Notes: generated by a model from the letters alone, not told the origin. A stretch of 64,000 nt of DNA from Yersinia proxima (GCF_902170785.1 NZ_CABHYG010000014.1:1-64000); one strand, 5' to 3'; positions 23,233 through 37,038 are shown, numbered from the stretch's first letter. A program made the numbers and translations.

Positions 23233-24774
23233 ATGCAACTGAATTCCACCGAAATCAGCGAACTGATCAAGCAGCGCATTGCTCAGTTCAATGTAGTGAG
23301 CGAAGCTCACAATGAAGGTACTATTGTTTCCGTTAGTGACGGGATCATTCGTGTACACGGTCTGGCTGATGTAATGCAAGGCGAGATGATCGCACTGCCT
23401 GGCAACCGTTACGCAATCGCACTGAACCTGGAGCGCGACTCCGTAGGTGCTGTAGTTATGGGTCCGTACGCCGATCTTGCTGAAGGCATGAAGGTTAAAT
23501 GTACTGGCCGTATCCTGGAAGTTCCAGTCGGTCGTGGCCTGTTGGGTCGCGTCGTCAATACTCTGGGTGAACCTGTTGATGGTAAAGGTCCGGTAGAAAA
23601 CGACGGCTTCTCAGCTGTTGAAGCTATCGCACCTGGCGTTATCGAACGTCAATCCGTTGATGAACCTGTTCAGACTGGTTATAAGTCAGTCGATGCCATG
23701 ATTCCAATCGGTCGTGGTCAGCGTGAATTGATCATCGGTGACCGTCAGACAGGTAAAACTGCTCTGGCGATTGATGCGATCATCAACCAGCGCGATTCAG
23801 GCATTAAATGTGTGTATGTTGCTATCGGCCAGAAAGCCTCTACTGTTGCAAACGTAGTGCGTAAACTGGAAGAACATGGCGCGTTGGCTAACACCATTGT
23901 GGTGGTAGCGACTGCATCAGAATCAGCAGCATTGCAATACCTGGCACCTTACTCCGGTTGTGCCATGGGTGAATATTTCCGCGACCGCGGTGAAGATGCG
24001 CTGATTATTTATGATGACCTGTCTAAACAGGCTGTTGCATATCGTCAAATCTCCTTGCTGCTTCGTCGTCCACCAGGTCGTGAAGCCTATCCTGGCGACG
24101 TATTCTACCTCCACTCCCGTTTGCTGGAGCGTGCTGCGCGTGTTAACGCCGATTACGTTGAAGCCTTTACCAAGGGTGAAGTGAAAGGTAAAACCGGTTC
24201 TTTGACCGCATTACCAATCATTGAAACTCAAGCAGGGGACGTTTCCGCGTTCGTTCCGACTAACGTAATTTCTATTACCGATGGTCAGATCTTCCTGGAA
24301 TCCAGCCTGTTTAACGCCGGTATTCGTCCTGCGGTTAACCCAGGTATCTCCGTATCTCGTGTGGGTGGTGCAGCGCAGACCAAGATCATGAAAAAACTGT
24401 CCGGTGGTATCCGTACCGCTCTGGCACAGTATCGTGAGCTTGCCGCGTTCTCCCAGTTCGCATCCGATTTGGATGATGCAACACGCAAACAGCTGAGCCA
24501 CGGCCAGAAAGTGACCGAGCTTCTGAAACAGAAACAATACGCACCGATGTCAGTTGCGCAGCAGTCTCTGGTTCTGTTCGCAGCTGAACGTGGTTATCTG
24601 GGTGATATCGAGTTGGCGAAGGTAGGTAGCTTTGAAGCTGCGCTGTTGGCGTTTGCTGACCGTGAGCATGCCGAGCTTATGCAACAAATCAACCAAACTG
24701 GCGCGTATAACGATGAGATCGAGGCCAAGCTGAAAGGCATCCTTGATACATTTAAGGCAACCCAGTCCTGGTAA
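23233..24774 (+). CDS. atpA: ATP synthase F1 subunit alpha
   Basis: Non-catalytic nucleotide-binding subunit of 513 residues, the E. coli length. Walker A is GDRQTGKT (169-176). Near residue 370 the arginine-finger context [11 protein letters not shown] is intact. It follows atpH by 14 bp. Confidence 0.98.
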   Translation: MQLNSTEISELIKQRIAQFNVVSEAHNEGTIVSVSDGIIRVHGLADVMQGEMIALPGNRYAIALNLERDSVGAVVMGPYADLAEGMKVKCTGRILEVPVGRGLLGRVVNTLGEPVDGKGPVENDGFSAVEAIAPGVIERQSVDEPVQTGYKSVDAMIPIGRGQRELIIGDRQTGKTALAIDAIINQRDSGIKCVYVAIGQKASTVANVVRKLEEHGALANTIVVVATASESAALQYLAPYSGCAMGEYFRDRGEDALIIYDDLSKQAVAYRQISLLLRRPPGREAYPGDVFYLHSRLLERAARVNADYVEAFTKGEVKGKTGSLTALPIIETQAGDVSAFVPTNVISITDGQIFLESSLFNAGIRPAVNPGISVSRVGGAAQTKIMKKLSGGIRTALAQYRELAAFSQFASDLDDATRKQLSHGQKVTELLKQKQYAPMSVAQQSLVLFAAERGYLGDIELAKVGSFEAALLAFADREHAELMQQINQTGAYNDEIEAKLKGILDTFKATQSW

Positions 24775-24835
24775 CGCTATACGGTCCTGCTTTTCATTAG
24801 GAAAGCAGGCCGTCTGGCAATGAGGAGAAGCAGAA

Positions 24836-25699
24836 ATGGCCGGCGCAAAAGAGATACGTTCCAAGATCGCCAGCGTGCAAAACACGCAAAAGATCACCAA
24901 AGCCATGGAGATGGTCGCCGCCTCCAAAATGCGTAAATCGCAGGAACGCATGGCGGCCAGCCGTCCTTATGCAGAAACAATGCGTAGTGTGATTGGTCAC
25001 CTTGCGCTAGGTAATCTGGAATACAAACATCCATACCTGGAAGAGCGTGATGTTAAGCGCGTTGGGTATCTGGTGGTTTCTACAGACCGTGGCTTGTGTG
25101 GTGGTTTGAACATTAACTTGTTCAAAAAACTGTTGGCTGAGATGAAAGGTTGGTCTGAAAAAGGCGTTGAATGCGATTTAGCGCTGATCGGATCAAAAGC
25201 AGCATCTTTCTTTGGTTCCGTGGGCGGCAAAATTGTTGCTCAAGTGACTGGCATGGGGGATAACCCTTCTCTGTCAGAACTTATCGGGCCAGTTAAAGTC
25301 ATGCTGCAAGCCTATGATGAAGGTCGTTTGGATAAACTGTATATCGTTAATAACAAGTTTATCAATACGATGTCTCAGGAACCACGGATCATGCAGCTGT
25401 TACCACTTCCGCCAGCGGAAGACGGTGAGCTGAAGAAGAAATCCTGGGATTACCTGTATGAACCTGATCCTAAAGCACTGCTGGATACTCTCCTGCGTCG
25501 CTATGTGGAATCGCAAGTTTATCAGGGCGTCGTTGAAAACCTGGCCAGCGAACAGGCCGCGCGAATGGTAGCGATGAAAGCCGCCACCGATAACGGCGGT
25601 AGTCTGATCAAAGAGCTGCAGTTGGTTTACAACAAGGCTCGTCAGGCCAGCATCACTCAGGAACTCACCGAGATCGTCGGGGGAGCCTCCGCGGTTTAA
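24836..25699 (+). CDS. atpG: ATP synthase F1 subunit gamma
   Basis: Rotor shaft of 287 residues (E. coli 287). The N- and C-terminal helices that form the coiled coil are clear: [19 protein letters not shown] at the start, and [18 protein letters not shown] at the end. The gap to atpD is 155 bp because an ERIC repeat sits there; in E. coli it is only about 26 bp. Confidence 0.97.
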   Translation: MAGAKEIRSKIASVQNTQKITKAMEMVAASKMRKSQERMAASRPYAETMRSVIGHLALGNLEYKHPYLEERDVKRVGYLVVSTDRGLCGGLNINLFKKLLAEMKGWSEKGVECDLALIGSKAASFFGSVGGKIVAQVTGMGDNPSLSELIGPVKVMLQAYDEGRLDKLYIVNNKFINTMSQEPRIMQLLPLPPAEDGELKKKSWDYLYEPDPKALLDTLLRRYVESQVYQGVVENLASEQAARMVAMKAATDNGGSLIKELQLVYNKARQASITQELTEIVGGASAV

Positions 25700-25706
25700 C
25701 CAGGTT

Positions 25707-27237
<1,531 letters not shown>

Positions 27238-27258
27238 CGCTGTTGACTGGAGGGTGAC

Positions 27259-27681
27259 ATGGCTGCAATGACTTACCATCTGGATGTTGTGAGCGCTGAG
27301 AAGAAGATGTTCTCTGGCGTGGTACAAAAAATTCAGGTGACGGGTAGTGAAGGTGAGCTAGGGATTTTCCCTGGTCACGCCCCACTGCTCACTGCCATTA
27401 AGCCTGGCATGATACGTATCGTTAAGCAGTTCGGTGAGGAAGAGTTTATTTATCTTTCTGGCGGCATCCTTGAGGTGCAACCGAGTGTGGTGATCGTATT
27501 GGCTGACACTGCTATTCGTGGAACTGATCTGGATGAAGCTAAGGCGTTGGAGTCTAAACGCAAAGCAGAAGAACATATCAATAACTCCCACGGCGATGTC
27601 GACTATGCACAGGCATCCGCTGAATTGGCGAAGGCGATTGCAAAACTACGTGTAATCGAGCTGACCAGGAAAGCGATGTAA
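27259..27681 (+). CDS. atpC: ATP synthase F1 subunit epsilon
   Basis: Regulatory rotor subunit of 140 residues (E. coli 139). It has an N-terminal beta-sandwich (1-85) with [17 protein letters not shown] and a C-terminal helical hairpin (90-140) that inhibits ATP hydrolysis. Last gene of the atp operon, followed by two hairpins. Confidence 0.96.
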   Translation: MAAMTYHLDVVSAEKKMFSGVVQKIQVTGSEGELGIFPGHAPLLTAIKPGMIRIVKQFGEEEFIYLSGGILEVQPSVVIVLADTAIRGTDLDEAKALESKRKAEEHINNSHGDVDYAQASAELAKAIAKLRVIELTRKAM

Positions 27682-27689
27682 TTTTACAG

Positions 27690-27713
27690 TAGTGGGTTTT
27701 TAGTAACCCACTA
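27690..27713 (+). terminator. Hairpin after atpC
   Basis: TAGTGGGTT / AACCCACTA stem with a 6-nt loop starting 9 bp after the atpC stop. The tail is A/T-rich but has no strong T run, so it may be a partial terminator or a 3' stabiliser. Confidence 0.6.
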
Positions 27714-27818
27714 ATTTGTATAATTATTATATATTTAAAGTAATTGAGGATGTCGGTTACCAGCGAAGGTTGCTAAACCGTCCGCAACTTCAAATACGAA
27801 GAATATAAAGAACGATAG

Positions 27819-27854
27819 AATGCCAGTCAGTAAAGCTGATTGGCATTTTTTTTA
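27819..27854 (+). terminator. Strong terminator downstream of atp operon
   Basis: AATGCCAGTCAG / CTGATTGGCATT stem with a 4-nt loop and eight T residues. It is the best intrinsic terminator in the 508-bp atpC-glmU gap. The remainder (27860-28195) is AT-rich, with small hairpins near 27930-27955, and must contain the glmU promoter. I could not assign NagC sites there. Confidence 0.88.
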
Positions 27855-28195
27855 CCTTCATACCCAATAGTATGCATTCGTTAATCACCTTCTTCCGACT
27901 TTCTGTTATTTAATTAAGCCTCAGCTAAACTAAAAGCATTTCTTTCTAAAAATGCTTGTTTCTTGCCGTAAAATAAGTGGTTAATAATTTCTGTGGGGGA
28001 TTGTTTTTTGAGAAAAACAGGTCAAAAAACGTCGCTGATCGCAGACACTTTTTGCGACATTTTTTTATTACATGCCTCATCGCTACAACCCTTTAACCAT
28101 GCGGGTTGAGTACGTTTTTCGCTGAGAAATATGTAGTAATTATTTCGCTAAACAGGTTTACTTCCGTCTATTAATTTGGAGTTATCAGGTTGCTT

Positions 28196-29566
28196 ATGTC
28201 TAACAGCTCAATGAGTGTAGTCATCCTTGCCGCAGGTAAGGGGACACGTATGTATTCCGACCTTCCTAAGGTGTTACACCCACTGGCAGGTAAGCCGATG
28301 GTTCAGCATGTTATTGATGCTGCCATGAAGTTGGGTGCTCAGCAGGTTCATCTGGTTTATGGGCATGGCGGCGAGTTGTTGCAAAAAACACTTACTGACC
28401 CGACATTGAACTGGGTGCTACAAGCTGAGCAGTTAGGTACTGGGCATGCGATGCAACAAGCTGCTCCACATTTTGCTGATGATGAAGATGTCCTGATGCT
28501 GTACGGCGACGTACCGTTAATTTCAGTTGATACGCTCCAGCGTTTGTTAGCAGCGAAGCCACAAGGTGGTATTGGCTTGCTAACTGTGAAGTTGGATAAC
28601 CCTAGTGGTTATGGCCGTATTGTGCGTGAAAATGGCGATGTAGTCGGGATTGTTGAGCATAAAGATGCCAGCGACACGCAGCGTGAGATTAATGAAATCA
28701 ATACTGGGATTTTGGTTGCCAATGGTCGTGATTTAAAGCGTTGGTTATCACTGCTGGATAACAATAATGCCCAAGGTGAGTTTTATATCACCGATATTAT
28801 TGCGCTGGCCCATGCTGATGGTAAGAAAATAGCTACGGTGCATCCCGCTCGTCTGAGTGAGGTTGAAGGTGTCAACAACCGGCTGCAATTAGCCGCTCTT
28901 GAACGCGTTTATCAGTCAGAGCAAGCTGAGAAGCTTTTGCTGGCTGGGGTGATGTTGCTGGACCCAGCGCGCTTTGATTTGCGCGGAGAATTAACACATG
29001 GCCGTGACATCACTATTGATACCAATGTCATCATTGAAGGCCATGTGACTTTAGGTGATCGAGTTCGTATTGGAACTGGGTGTGTTCTCAAAAACTGTGT
29101 GATTGGTGATGATTCCGAAATCAGCCCATACAGTGTATTAGAAGATTCTCGTTTGGATGCTGGTTGTACTGTTGGGCCATTTGCCCGCCTGCGGCCTGGT
29201 GCGGAATTAGCTGAAGGCGCGCATGTCGGTAACTTTGTTGAGATCAAGAAAGCCCGCTTGGGTAAAGGCTCTAAAGCTGGTCATCTCTCCTATTTAGGCG
29301 ATGCTGAAATTGGCTCTGGCGTAAATATTGGCGCAGGAACTATAACTTGCAACTATGATGGAGCTAATAAGTTTAAAACTATTATTGGCGATGATGTCTT
29401 TGTCGGGTCCGATACTCAACTGGTGGCTCCCGTCACGGTTGCAAACGGCGCGACGATTGCCGCAGGGACAACTGTCACCCGTGATATCGCCGAAAACGAG
29501 TTAGTGCTTAGCCGCGTTAAGCAAGTCCATGTGCAGGGTTGGCAACGTCCGGTTAAGAAAAAATAA
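28196..29566 (+). CDS. glmU: GlmU, GlcNAc-1-P uridyltransferase / GlcN-1-P acetyltransferase
   Basis: Bifunctional cytoplasmic enzyme making UDP-GlcNAc for peptidoglycan and LPS. It has 456 residues from the ATG at 28196, the E. coli length; a TTG 6 nt upstream at 28190 has better spacing to GGAG and cannot be excluded. The N-terminal uridyltransferase domain has [15 protein letters not shown] (about 11-25). The C-terminal left-handed beta-helix (250-440) of hexapeptide repeats holds the acetyltransferase site with His in [10 protein letters not shown]. glmS follows after an ERIC repeat. Confidence 0.96.
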   Translation: MSNSSMSVVILAAGKGTRMYSDLPKVLHPLAGKPMVQHVIDAAMKLGAQQVHLVYGHGGELLQKTLTDPTLNWVLQAEQLGTGHAMQQAAPHFADDEDVLMLYGDVPLISVDTLQRLLAAKPQGGIGLLTVKLDNPSGYGRIVRENGDVVGIVEHKDASDTQREINEINTGILVANGRDLKRWLSLLDNNNAQGEFYITDIIALAHADGKKIATVHPARLSEVEGVNNRLQLAALERVYQSEQAEKLLLAGVMLLDPARFDLRGELTHGRDITIDTNVIIEGHVTLGDRVRIGTGCVLKNCVIGDDSEISPYSVLEDSRLDAGCTVGPFARLRPGAELAEGAHVGNFVEIKKARLGKGSKAGHLSYLGDAEIGSGVNIGAGTITCNYDGANKFKTIIGDDVFVGSDTQLVAPVTVANGATIAAGTTVTRDIAENELVLSRVKQVHVQGWQRPVKKK

Positions 29567-29568
29567 TC

Positions 29569-29695
29569 TATACCCGTCATACTTCAAGTTGCATGTGCGT
29601 TGGCTGCTTTCGTTCCCCCCAGTCACTTACTTATGTAAGCTCCTGGGGATTCGCTCAATTGCCGCCTTCCTGTAACTCGAATTATTTAGGGTATA
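29569..29695. repeat. ERIC repeat between glmU and glmS (canonical 127 bp)
   Basis: Bounded by TATACCC and GGGTATA ends, 127 bp long. It contains ATGTAAGCTCCTGGGGATTC, almost exactly the site of the classical ERIC1R primer. It starts 2 bp after the glmU stop. Confidence 0.97.
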
Positions 29696-29861
29696 TAAAA
29701 CAGTCCCTTCAACGTTCGTTATTCTGTATTGAAGGGATGTTTTGCCCTGTATTTTTGGCATATATATTTCTGCTGAGAGTACAGAACAAAACATAATAAT
29801 CCCCAACTCTACAGGCTCGGGGAACCCGGAAAATCCGGAAATTCAGGTCACTGACATCGAC

Positions 29862-29888
29862 AAGGTTCTAAAAGAACCTTACATAGGA
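29862..29888 (+). promoter_or_regulatory. glmS leader hairpin and ribosome-binding site
   Basis: A perfect AAGGTTCT / AGAACCTT stem with a 3-nt loop (29862-29880) sits 4 nt before the AGGA ribosome site (29885-29888) of glmS. In E. coli the glmS leader is activated by the small RNA GlmZ, which opens an inhibitory structure. This hairpin is in the right place for that, but base pairing with GlmZ was not tested. Confidence 0.5.
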
Positions 29889-29897
29889 ATAAAACAG

Positions 29898-31727
29898 ATG
29901 TGTGGAATTGTTGGCGCAGTAGCGCAACGTGATATCGCTGAGATTCTGATCGAAGGTTTACGTCGTCTTGAATACCGTGGCTATGACTCAGCCGGTTTAG
30001 CTGTAGTGGATGCTGAAGGTAATCTGACTCGTTTACGTCGTGTGGGTAAAGTTCAGGCGCTGTCTGATGCGGCCGAAAATCAGGCTTTACATGGTGGAAC
30101 CGGGATTGCACATACCCGTTGGGCCACTCATGGTGAGCCATCAGAGGCCAATGCGCACCCTCATGTTTCTGACTATATCTCCGTGGTTCACAACGGTATT
30201 ATCGAAAATCACGAACCGTTACGTGAATTGCTGATTAACCGTGGCTACCGTTTCAGTTCTGAAACTGATACTGAAGTTATTGCTCATCTGGTGCACTGGG
30301 AGCTACAGCAGGGCGGTTCTTTGCTGGAAGTGGTCAAACGTGTGATCCCGCAATTGCGTGGCGCGTACGGCACTGTGGTGATGGATAGTCGTGACCCAAG
30401 TCGCTTGGTCGCCGCCCGTTCTGGTAGCCCGCTGGTGATTGGCTGTGGTGTTGGTGAAAACTTTATTGCCTCCGACCAACTGGCCCTGTTGCCGGTAACC
30501 CGTCGCTTTATCTTCCTGGAAGAAGGGGATGTGGTTGAAGTGACTCGCCGTAGCATCGCCATTTTTGATAAGCAGGGTAACGCTATTGAGCGCCCTGAAA
30601 TCGAATCTCAGGTGCAATATGATGCCGGTGATAAAGGTGTTTACCGCCATTATATGCAAAAAGAGATTTATGAACAGCCGATGGCGATTAAAAATACGCT
30701 GGAAGGCCGTTTAAACCACGGGGCGATTGATTTATCAGAGCTTGGCCCGAAAGCCGATGCTCTACTGGCGGATGTGCAACATATCCAAATCATAGCCTGT
30801 GGTACTTCTTACAACTCAGGTATGGTTTCACGCTATTGGTTTGAGTCATTAGCCGGTGTGCCTTGTGACGTAGAAATCGCCTCTGAATTCCGTTACCGCA
30901 AATCTGCTGTGCGCCCTAATAGCTTGCTGATCACCTTGTCACAATCGGGTGAAACAGCGGATACGCTGGCTGCTCTGCGTTTATCCAAAGAGTTAGGATA
31001 CTTAGGTTCGCTGGCAATTTGTAACGTCGCCGGTTCTTCGCTGGTTCGTGAATCAGATTTGGCCTTGATGACCAAAGCTGGAACCGAGATTGGCGTGGCC
31101 TCAACCAAAGCCTTTACCACTCAGTTGACGGTGTTATTAATGCTGGTGGGGCGTATCGGCAAGTTAAAAGGTGCTGATGCCAGTCTGGAGCACGATATTG
31201 TTCATGCGTTACAGGCGCTGCCTGCCCGCATAGAGCAGATGCTGTCTCTGGATAAAACCATTGAAGCGCTGGCTGAAGGTTTCTCTGATAAGCACAATGC
31301 ACTGTTCCTTGGTCGTGGTGATCAATACCCGATTGCGATGGAAGGTGCACTGAAACTGAAAGAGATCTCTTATATTCATGCTGAAGCCTATGCTGCGGGT
31401 GAATTGAAACACGGTCCATTGGCATTGATTGATGCTGACATGCCGGTCATCGTGGTCGCGCCAAATAACGAATTGTTGGAAAAACTGAAATCTAACATTG
31501 AAGAGGTGCGCGCACGCGGCGGTTTACTGTATGTATTCGCTGATCAAGATGCAGGTTTCACTGATAGCGAAGGTATGAAAATCATTCAGTTACCGCATGT
31601 GGAAGAGATTATTGCCCCTATCTTCTACACTGTGCCGCTACAGTTGCTGTCTTACCATGTTGCGCTGATTAAAGGCACCGACGTGGATCAGCCACGTAAC
31701 CTGGCAAAATCGGTTACTGTTGAGTAA
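29898..31727 (+). CDS. glmS: Glucosamine-6-phosphate synthase GlmS
   Basis: Converts fructose 6-phosphate and glutamine to glucosamine 6-phosphate, the first step to UDP-GlcNAc. It has 609 residues from the ATG at 29898, the E. coli length, with catalytic Cys immediately after Met (MCGIVGAV); the in-frame start at 29742 would bury that Cys and is wrong. The N-terminal glutaminase domain (1-240) precedes two SIS sugar-isomerase domains (290-600; [19 protein letters not shown], ending NLAKSVTVE). Confidence 0.97.
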   Translation: MCGIVGAVAQRDIAEILIEGLRRLEYRGYDSAGLAVVDAEGNLTRLRRVGKVQALSDAAENQALHGGTGIAHTRWATHGEPSEANAHPHVSDYISVVHNGIIENHEPLRELLINRGYRFSSETDTEVIAHLVHWELQQGGSLLEVVKRVIPQLRGAYGTVVMDSRDPSRLVAARSGSPLVIGCGVGENFIASDQLALLPVTRRFIFLEEGDVVEVTRRSIAIFDKQGNAIERPEIESQVQYDAGDKGVYRHYMQKEIYEQPMAIKNTLEGRLNHGAIDLSELGPKADALLADVQHIQIIACGTSYNSGMVSRYWFESLAGVPCDVEIASEFRYRKSAVRPNSLLITLSQSGETADTLAALRLSKELGYLGSLAICNVAGSSLVRESDLALMTKAGTEIGVASTKAFTTQLTVLLMLVGRIGKLKGADASLEHDIVHALQALPARIEQMLSLDKTIEALAEGFSDKHNALFLGRGDQYPIAMEGALKLKEISYIHAEAYAAGELKHGPLALIDADMPVIVVAPNNELLEKLKSNIEEVRARGGLLYVFADQDAGFTDSEGMKIIQLPHVEEIIAPIFYTVPLQLLSYHVALIKGTDVDQPRNLAKSVTVE

Positions 31728-31747
31728 TAAGCGGAAAATCGCATAAA

Positions 31748-31784
31748 TAAAAGCCGGCATTTTGTCGGCTTTTTTGTTTTTATA
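31748..31784 (+). terminator. glmS terminator
   Basis: AAAAGCCG / CGGCTTTT stem followed by a T run, 20 bp after the glmS stop. Confidence 0.9.
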
Positions 31785-31943
31785 GTTCCGTCATTAAGTG
31801 TCATTTTTGCGCAAAAAATAAACCAGTAATAGGACGTATTAGAACAAGTAAAGTGAGTTTTTTACGAAATAAAGGATAAAGCAATTGCCATGAATTGATG
31901 TTAATTTATTGATATTAAATGAATTTATTTAAACTCTTCTTGT

Positions 31944-31994
31944 TTGTCATATAACTGTAATATTCCGTACATTTTTCTGTCATTAAACTGTCCT
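31944..31994 (+). promoter_or_regulatory. PhoB boxes of the pst operon
   Basis: Two 18-bp pho boxes, TTGTCATATAACTGTAAT (31944-31961) and CTGTCATTAAACTGTCCT (31977-31994). Their TGTCA-type half repeats fall at 31945, 31956, 31978 and 31989, all in an 11-bp register, with the middle position 31967 degenerate. A -10-like TACTTAAT follows at about 32010. This predicts activation by PhoB under phosphate limitation. The rest of the 342-bp glmS-pstS gap is AT-rich and unremarkable. Confidence 0.88.
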
Positions 31995-32069
31995 ATTTTC
32001 CCTCCTGCACCATACTTAATCTGATGAAAACATTTTAGAGTTAATTCTAATATCCCATTAGGAGGGATT

Positions 32070-33110
32070 ATGAAACTGATGCGTACCACCGTAGCCAGCA
32101 TTGTGGCAGCGACTTTATCTATGACCACTGTGTCCGCGTTCGCTGCTGCAAGCCTGACAGGTGCAGGTGCGACATTCCCCGCGCCGGTGTATGCCAAGTG
32201 GGCAGATTCTTATCAGAAAGAAACAGGTAACAAAGTTAACTATCAGGGGATCGGTTCTTCAGGTGGCGTGAAACAAATCATTGCCAATACTGTTGATTTC
32301 GGTGCTTCTGATGCGCCATTAGCAGACGACAAACTGGCTGCTGAAGGTTTGTTCCAATTCCCGACAGTGATTGGCGGTGTGGTGTTGGCCGTGAATATCC
32401 CTGGTATTAAATCCGGTGAGCTGACTTTAGATGGCAAAACACTGGGTGATATCTATCTGGGCAATGTGAAAAAGTGGAATGACCCGGCTATTACTAAGTT
32501 GAACCCAGGCGTTAAATTGCCAGATCAAAATATCGCTGTAGTGCGCCGCGCTGACGGTTCCGGTACTTCATTCGTATTCACCAGCTACCTGGCTAAAGTG
32601 AATGCAGAATGGAAAGAAAAAGTGGGTGCAGGTTCTACTGTTAACTGGCCGACTGGTTTGGGTGGCAAAGGTAATGACGGTATTGCCGCATTCGTACAGC
32701 GCCTGCCAGGCTCCATTGGCTATGTAGAATATGCTTACGCCAAACAGAATAACCTGGCTTACACCAAACTGGTTTCTGCTGATGGCAAACCCGTTAGTCC
32801 GACTGAGCATAGCTTTAGCTCTGCGGCAAAAGGTGTAGACTGGAGCAAAACATTCGCTCAAGATTTAACCAATCAAAAAGGTGATGATGTATGGCCAATT
32901 ACATCAACAACTTTCATCTTGGTACATAAAGAGCAAAAAAATGCCGCTAACGGCGCTGAAGTATTGAAGTTCTTTGACTGGGGTTACACCCACGGTGCTA
33001 AACAAGCCAACGAGCTGGATTATGCAACATTGCCAGCTGAAGTTGTCGAGCAAGTCCGTGCTGCCTGGAAAACTCAGATTAAAGACAGCAGCGGTAAGCC
33101 AATCTTTTGA
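32070..33110 (+). CDS. pstS: Periplasmic phosphate-binding protein PstS
   Basis: High-affinity phosphate receptor of 346 residues, the E. coli length. The signal peptide is cut after about residue 25 (SAFA). Phosphate-contact segments [15 protein letters not shown] and RADGSGTSF are intact. The first gene of pstSCAB-phoU starts behind AGGAGG. An ERIC repeat follows it, which could let the abundant pstS message persist over the downstream genes. Confidence 0.97.
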   Translation: MKLMRTTVASIVAATLSMTTVSAFAAASLTGAGATFPAPVYAKWADSYQKETGNKVNYQGIGSSGGVKQIIANTVDFGASDAPLADDKLAAEGLFQFPTVIGGVVLAVNIPGIKSGELTLDGKTLGDIYLGNVKKWNDPAITKLNPGVKLPDQNIAVVRRADGSGTSFVFTSYLAKVNAEWKEKVGAGSTVNWPTGLGGKGNDGIAAFVQRLPGSIGYVEYAYAKQNNLAYTKLVSADGKPVSPTEHSFSSAAKGVDWSKTFAQDLTNQKGDDVWPITSTTFILVHKEQKNAANGAEVLKFFDWGYTHGAKQANELDYATLPAEVVEQVRAAWKTQIKDSSGKPIF

Positions 33111-33152
33111 TTTATTGGCAACAAGCGGTTTATGAAATATTGATTCACAATA

Positions 33153-33278
33153 TATACCCTAAATAATTCGAGTTGCAGGTAGGCGGCAATTGAGATAATC
33201 CCCAGGAGCTTACTCAAGTAAGTGACTGGGGTGAGCGAAAGCAGCCAACACCCCTGCAGCTTGAAGTATTAGGGGTAG
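33153..33278. repeat. ERIC repeat between pstS and pstC
   Basis: About 126 bp from TATACCCT to AGGGGTA. It contains AAGTAAGTGACTGGGGTGAG, a perfect match to the start of the classical ERIC2 primer. It ends 17 bp before the pstC start codon. Confidence 0.96.
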
Positions 33279-33294
33279 GATGAGAAGAGAGTCT

Positions 33295-34251
33295 ATGGCT
33301 GCGAACAAGCCGACAATCAAAGCACCGAGTCAATACGGTGACATCATTTTCAGTGCGCTGGTTAAACTGGCTGCGCTGATTACGCTATTTCTGTTGGGCG
33401 GCATTATCGTTTCACTGATTATTGCTTCCTGGCCAAGTATCGAGAAATTTGGTTGGGCTTTCCTGTGGACTAAAGAGTGGGATGCGCCAGCTGAACAATT
33501 TGGTGCATTAGTGCCGATTTACGGTACGGTTGTGACCTCGGTTATCGCTTTGCTCATTGCGGTTCCGGTTAGTTTCGGTATTGCCTTGTTTCTCACTGAA
33601 CTCGCGCCGAACTGGCTAAAACGCCCGTTGGGTGTGGCGATTGAATTGCTGGCGGCCATCCCAAGTATTGTTTACGGCATGTGGGGTCTTTTCGTCTTCG
33701 CTCCGCTGTTTGCCCGCTACTTCCAAGAGCCCGTCGGCAACGTGATGTCCGGCATCCCCATTGTTGGCGTATTGTTCTCTGGCCCGGCATTCGGTATTGG
33801 TATTCTGGCCGCCGGTGTCATCCTGGCTATCATGATTATTCCTTACATTGCCGCGGTTATGCGCGATGTGTTCGAACAAACTCCCGTGATGATGAAAGAG
33901 TCGGCCTATGGCATTGGCTGTACCACATGGGAAGTGATTTGGCGCATTGTGCTGCCTTATACCAAAAATGGCGTTATCGGCGGTGTGATGTTGGGCCTGG
34001 GTCGTGCGTTGGGTGAAACCATGGCAGTGACCTTTATTATCGGTAATACCTATCAGCTCGACAGCTTCTCGCTGTTTATGCCGGGCAACAGCATTACCTC
34101 TGCGTTGGCAAATGAATTTGCTGAAGCTGAATCTGGTTTACATACCGCCGCGTTGATGGAACTGGGTCTAATCTTATTCGTTATTACCTTTATCGTACTG
34201 GCTTTATCTAAGCTAATGATTTTGCGTCTGGCTAAGAAAGAGGGGCGCTAA
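33295..34251 (+). CDS. pstC: Phosphate ABC transporter permease PstC
   Basis: Inner-membrane permease of 318 residues from the ATG at 33295 (MAANKP), matching E. coli (319). The in-frame ATG at 33280 lies against the ERIC end with no usable ribosome-site spacing. It has six membrane segments and the coupling motif with [16 protein letters not shown] (about 212-227). It pairs with PstA, whose start lies 1 nt after its stop. Confidence 0.95.
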   Translation: MAANKPTIKAPSQYGDIIFSALVKLAALITLFLLGGIIVSLIIASWPSIEKFGWAFLWTKEWDAPAEQFGALVPIYGTVVTSVIALLIAVPVSFGIALFLTELAPNWLKRPLGVAIELLAAIPSIVYGMWGLFVFAPLFARYFQEPVGNVMSGIPIVGVLFSGPAFGIGILAAGVILAIMIIPYIAAVMRDVFEQTPVMMKESAYGIGCTTWEVIWRIVLPYTKNGVIGGVMLGLGRALGETMAVTFIIGNTYQLDSFSLFMPGNSITSALANEFAEAESGLHTAALMELGLILFVITFIVLALSKLMILRLAKKEGR

Positions 34252-34252
34252 G

Positions 34253-35140
34253 ATGACAACGATGAATATGCAAAGTGATGCGACGCTGATGGAAACCCGC
34301 CGTAAAAAGCAGGCCTGGCGTCGTCAAAAGAATCGGATTGCCTTGATACTTTCAATGGCAACTATGGCGTTTGGCCTGTTCTGGTTAGTGTGGATTTTAT
34401 TTTCTACTGTCACCAAAGGTATCGACGGCATGTCTTTGGCGCTGTTTACCGAGATGACACCACCACCTAATACCGCTGGCGGTGGTTTGGCTAACGCCAT
34501 TGCCGGGAGTGGATTATTAATTCTGTGGGCGACCGTCATCGGCACCCCATTGGGCATCATGGCGGGAATTTATCTGGCGGAATATGGCCGTAAATCCTGG
34601 CTGGCAGAAATTACCCGCTTTATTAATGACATTTTGCTATCAGCTCCTTCTATCGTGGTCGGCTTGTTTGTCTACACCATTGTGGTTGCCAAAATGGAGC
34701 ATTTCTCGGGCTGGGCTGGGGTGATTGCACTGGCGCTGTTACAGATACCTATTGTTATCCGTACCACTGAAAATATGTTGAAACTGGTGCCTGATAGCCT
34801 GCGCGAAGCAGCCTATGCATTAGGTACGCCAAAATGGCGCATGATTTCGGCTATTACGTTGAAAGCCTCTATATCAGGTATTTTGACCGGGATCTTGCTG
34901 GCAGTCGCACGTATTGCCGGTGAAACGGCACCTTTGCTGTTCACGTCGCTCTCCAACCAATTCTGGAGCACCGATCTGACGCGGCCTATTGCGAACTTGC
35001 CGGTCACTATCTTTAAGTTTGCCATGAGCCCGTTTGCCGAATGGCAGCAGCTGGCATGGGCCGGGGTGCTGTTAATCACGCTATGTGTACTGTTATTGAA
35101 TATTCTGGCTCGCGTTATTTTCGCTAAGAAAAAATATTAA
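34253..35140 (+). CDS. pstA: Phosphate ABC transporter permease PstA
   Basis: Second permease, 295 residues (E. coli 296), with a short basic N-terminus and six membrane segments. The coupling loop [18 protein letters not shown] is near residues 184-201. It starts right after pstC, its ribosome site lying inside the pstC end, so translation is coupled. Confidence 0.96.
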   Translation: MTTMNMQSDATLMETRRKKQAWRRQKNRIALILSMATMAFGLFWLVWILFSTVTKGIDGMSLALFTEMTPPPNTAGGGLANAIAGSGLLILWATVIGTPLGIMAGIYLAEYGRKSWLAEITRFINDILLSAPSIVVGLFVYTIVVAKMEHFSGWAGVIALALLQIPIVIRTTENMLKLVPDSLREAAYALGTPKWRMISAITLKASISGILTGILLAVARIAGETAPLLFTSLSNQFWSTDLTRPIANLPVTIFKFAMSPFAEWQQLAWAGVLLITLCVLLLNILARVIFAKKKY

Positions 35141-35225
35141 TCGGCTGAGAAAGTGCCATTAATTAGCAAAGAAAATAACGATTCGCCAATAAATTCCAAA
35201 ATGCGGCTACGGCGGCATTGGCTAA

Positions 35226-36017
<792 letters not shown>

Positions 36018-36087
36018 TTTTACTCATAGGCTACTACATCAATTTTGCCTACTGCCTTTGGGATAGGCTATAAGAACGGGAAGTATC

Positions 36088-36810
36088 ATGGATAACTTGA
36101 ATCTTAATAAACATATTTCCGGCCAGTTCAATGCAGAACTTGAACATATCCGCACCCAGGTTTTGACTATGGGTGGGCTGGTGGAACAACAATTATCTGA
36201 CGCGATCACCGCCATGCACAATCAGGACGGTGAGTTAGCAAAACAGGTTATTGCTGGCGATAAAAAGGTCAATATGATGGAAGTGGCTATTGATGAAGCC
36301 TGTGTGCGCATCATTGCCAAACGTCAGCCAACAGCGAGTGATCTGCGCCTGGTGATGGCCATCATTAAAACGATTTCTGAGCTAGAGCGTATCGGTGATG
36401 TGGCGGATAAAATCTGCCGTACTGCGCTGGAAAAATTCTCGCATCAACATCAGCCTCTGTTAGTCAGTTTGGAGTCTTTAGGACGTCATACTGTGCAGAT
36501 GTTGCATGATGTATTGGATGCTTTTGCCCGCATGGATTTGGATGAAGCTATCCGAATTTATCGCGAAGATAAGAAAGTCGATCAGGAATATGAAGGCATT
36601 GTGCGCCAGTTAATGACGTATATGATGGAAGATCCGCGCACCATACCCAGCGTGCTAACAGCGCTGTTTTGTGCCCGTTCAATTGAGCGTATTGGCGATC
36701 GCTGCCAAAATATTTGCGAATTCATCTTCTACTTTGTCAAAGGGCATGATTTCCGTCACTTGGGTGGCGACGATTTAGAAAAGCTGCTTTCTAATAAAGC
36801 TGAAAAGTAA
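36088..36810 (+). CDS. phoU: Phosphate signalling regulator PhoU
   Basis: Links the Pst transporter to the PhoR kinase and prevents Pho activation when phosphate is plentiful. It has 240 residues, two three-helix repeats, each with the PhoU metal-binding signature (E-R-I-GDVADK, about residues 99-107, and ERIGDRCQN, about 202-210). Last gene of the pst operon; phoB and phoR are not in the window. Confidence 0.96.
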   Translation: MDNLNLNKHISGQFNAELEHIRTQVLTMGGLVEQQLSDAITAMHNQDGELAKQVIAGDKKVNMMEVAIDEACVRIIAKRQPTASDLRLVMAIIKTISELERIGDVADKICRTALEKFSHQHQPLLVSLESLGRHTVQMLHDVLDAFARMDLDEAIRIYREDKKVDQEYEGIVRQLMTYMMEDPRTIPSVLTALFCARSIERIGDRCQNICEFIFYFVKGHDFRHLGGDDLEKLLSNKAEK

Positions 36811-36817
36811 CCTCTTT

Positions 36818-36856
36818 TACCCCAATCATACCGAAAGTTAAGGTGTGGTTGGGGGT
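36818..36856 (+). terminator. Hairpin after phoU
   Basis: ACCCCAATCATACC pairs (with G-U pairs) with GGTGTGGTTGGGGGT just after the phoU stop. No T run follows, so termination strength is uncertain. Confidence 0.5.
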
Positions 36857-37038
36857 AATTCCGTCTCCTCCCCTCTTATGCTCCAACACTTCTTAACGTG
36901 CGATTCTTATCAATATAATAAGACTCATTTACTGAGATTAATTGGTTATAAATATATCTTTTTATATTATTTCCTGACCTAACGCCAAATTGATAGCTTA
37001 CACACAGCGCAACATCTTAATCATCTTAGGAGCTTTCA

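Noticed and set aside
29593-29796. 67-codon ORF between glmU and glmS
   Set aside because: It is mostly translation of an ERIC repeat; no homolog recognised.
29742-29897. N-terminal extension of GlmS
   Set aside because: GlmS needs its catalytic Cys right after the starting Met, which fixes the start at 29898.
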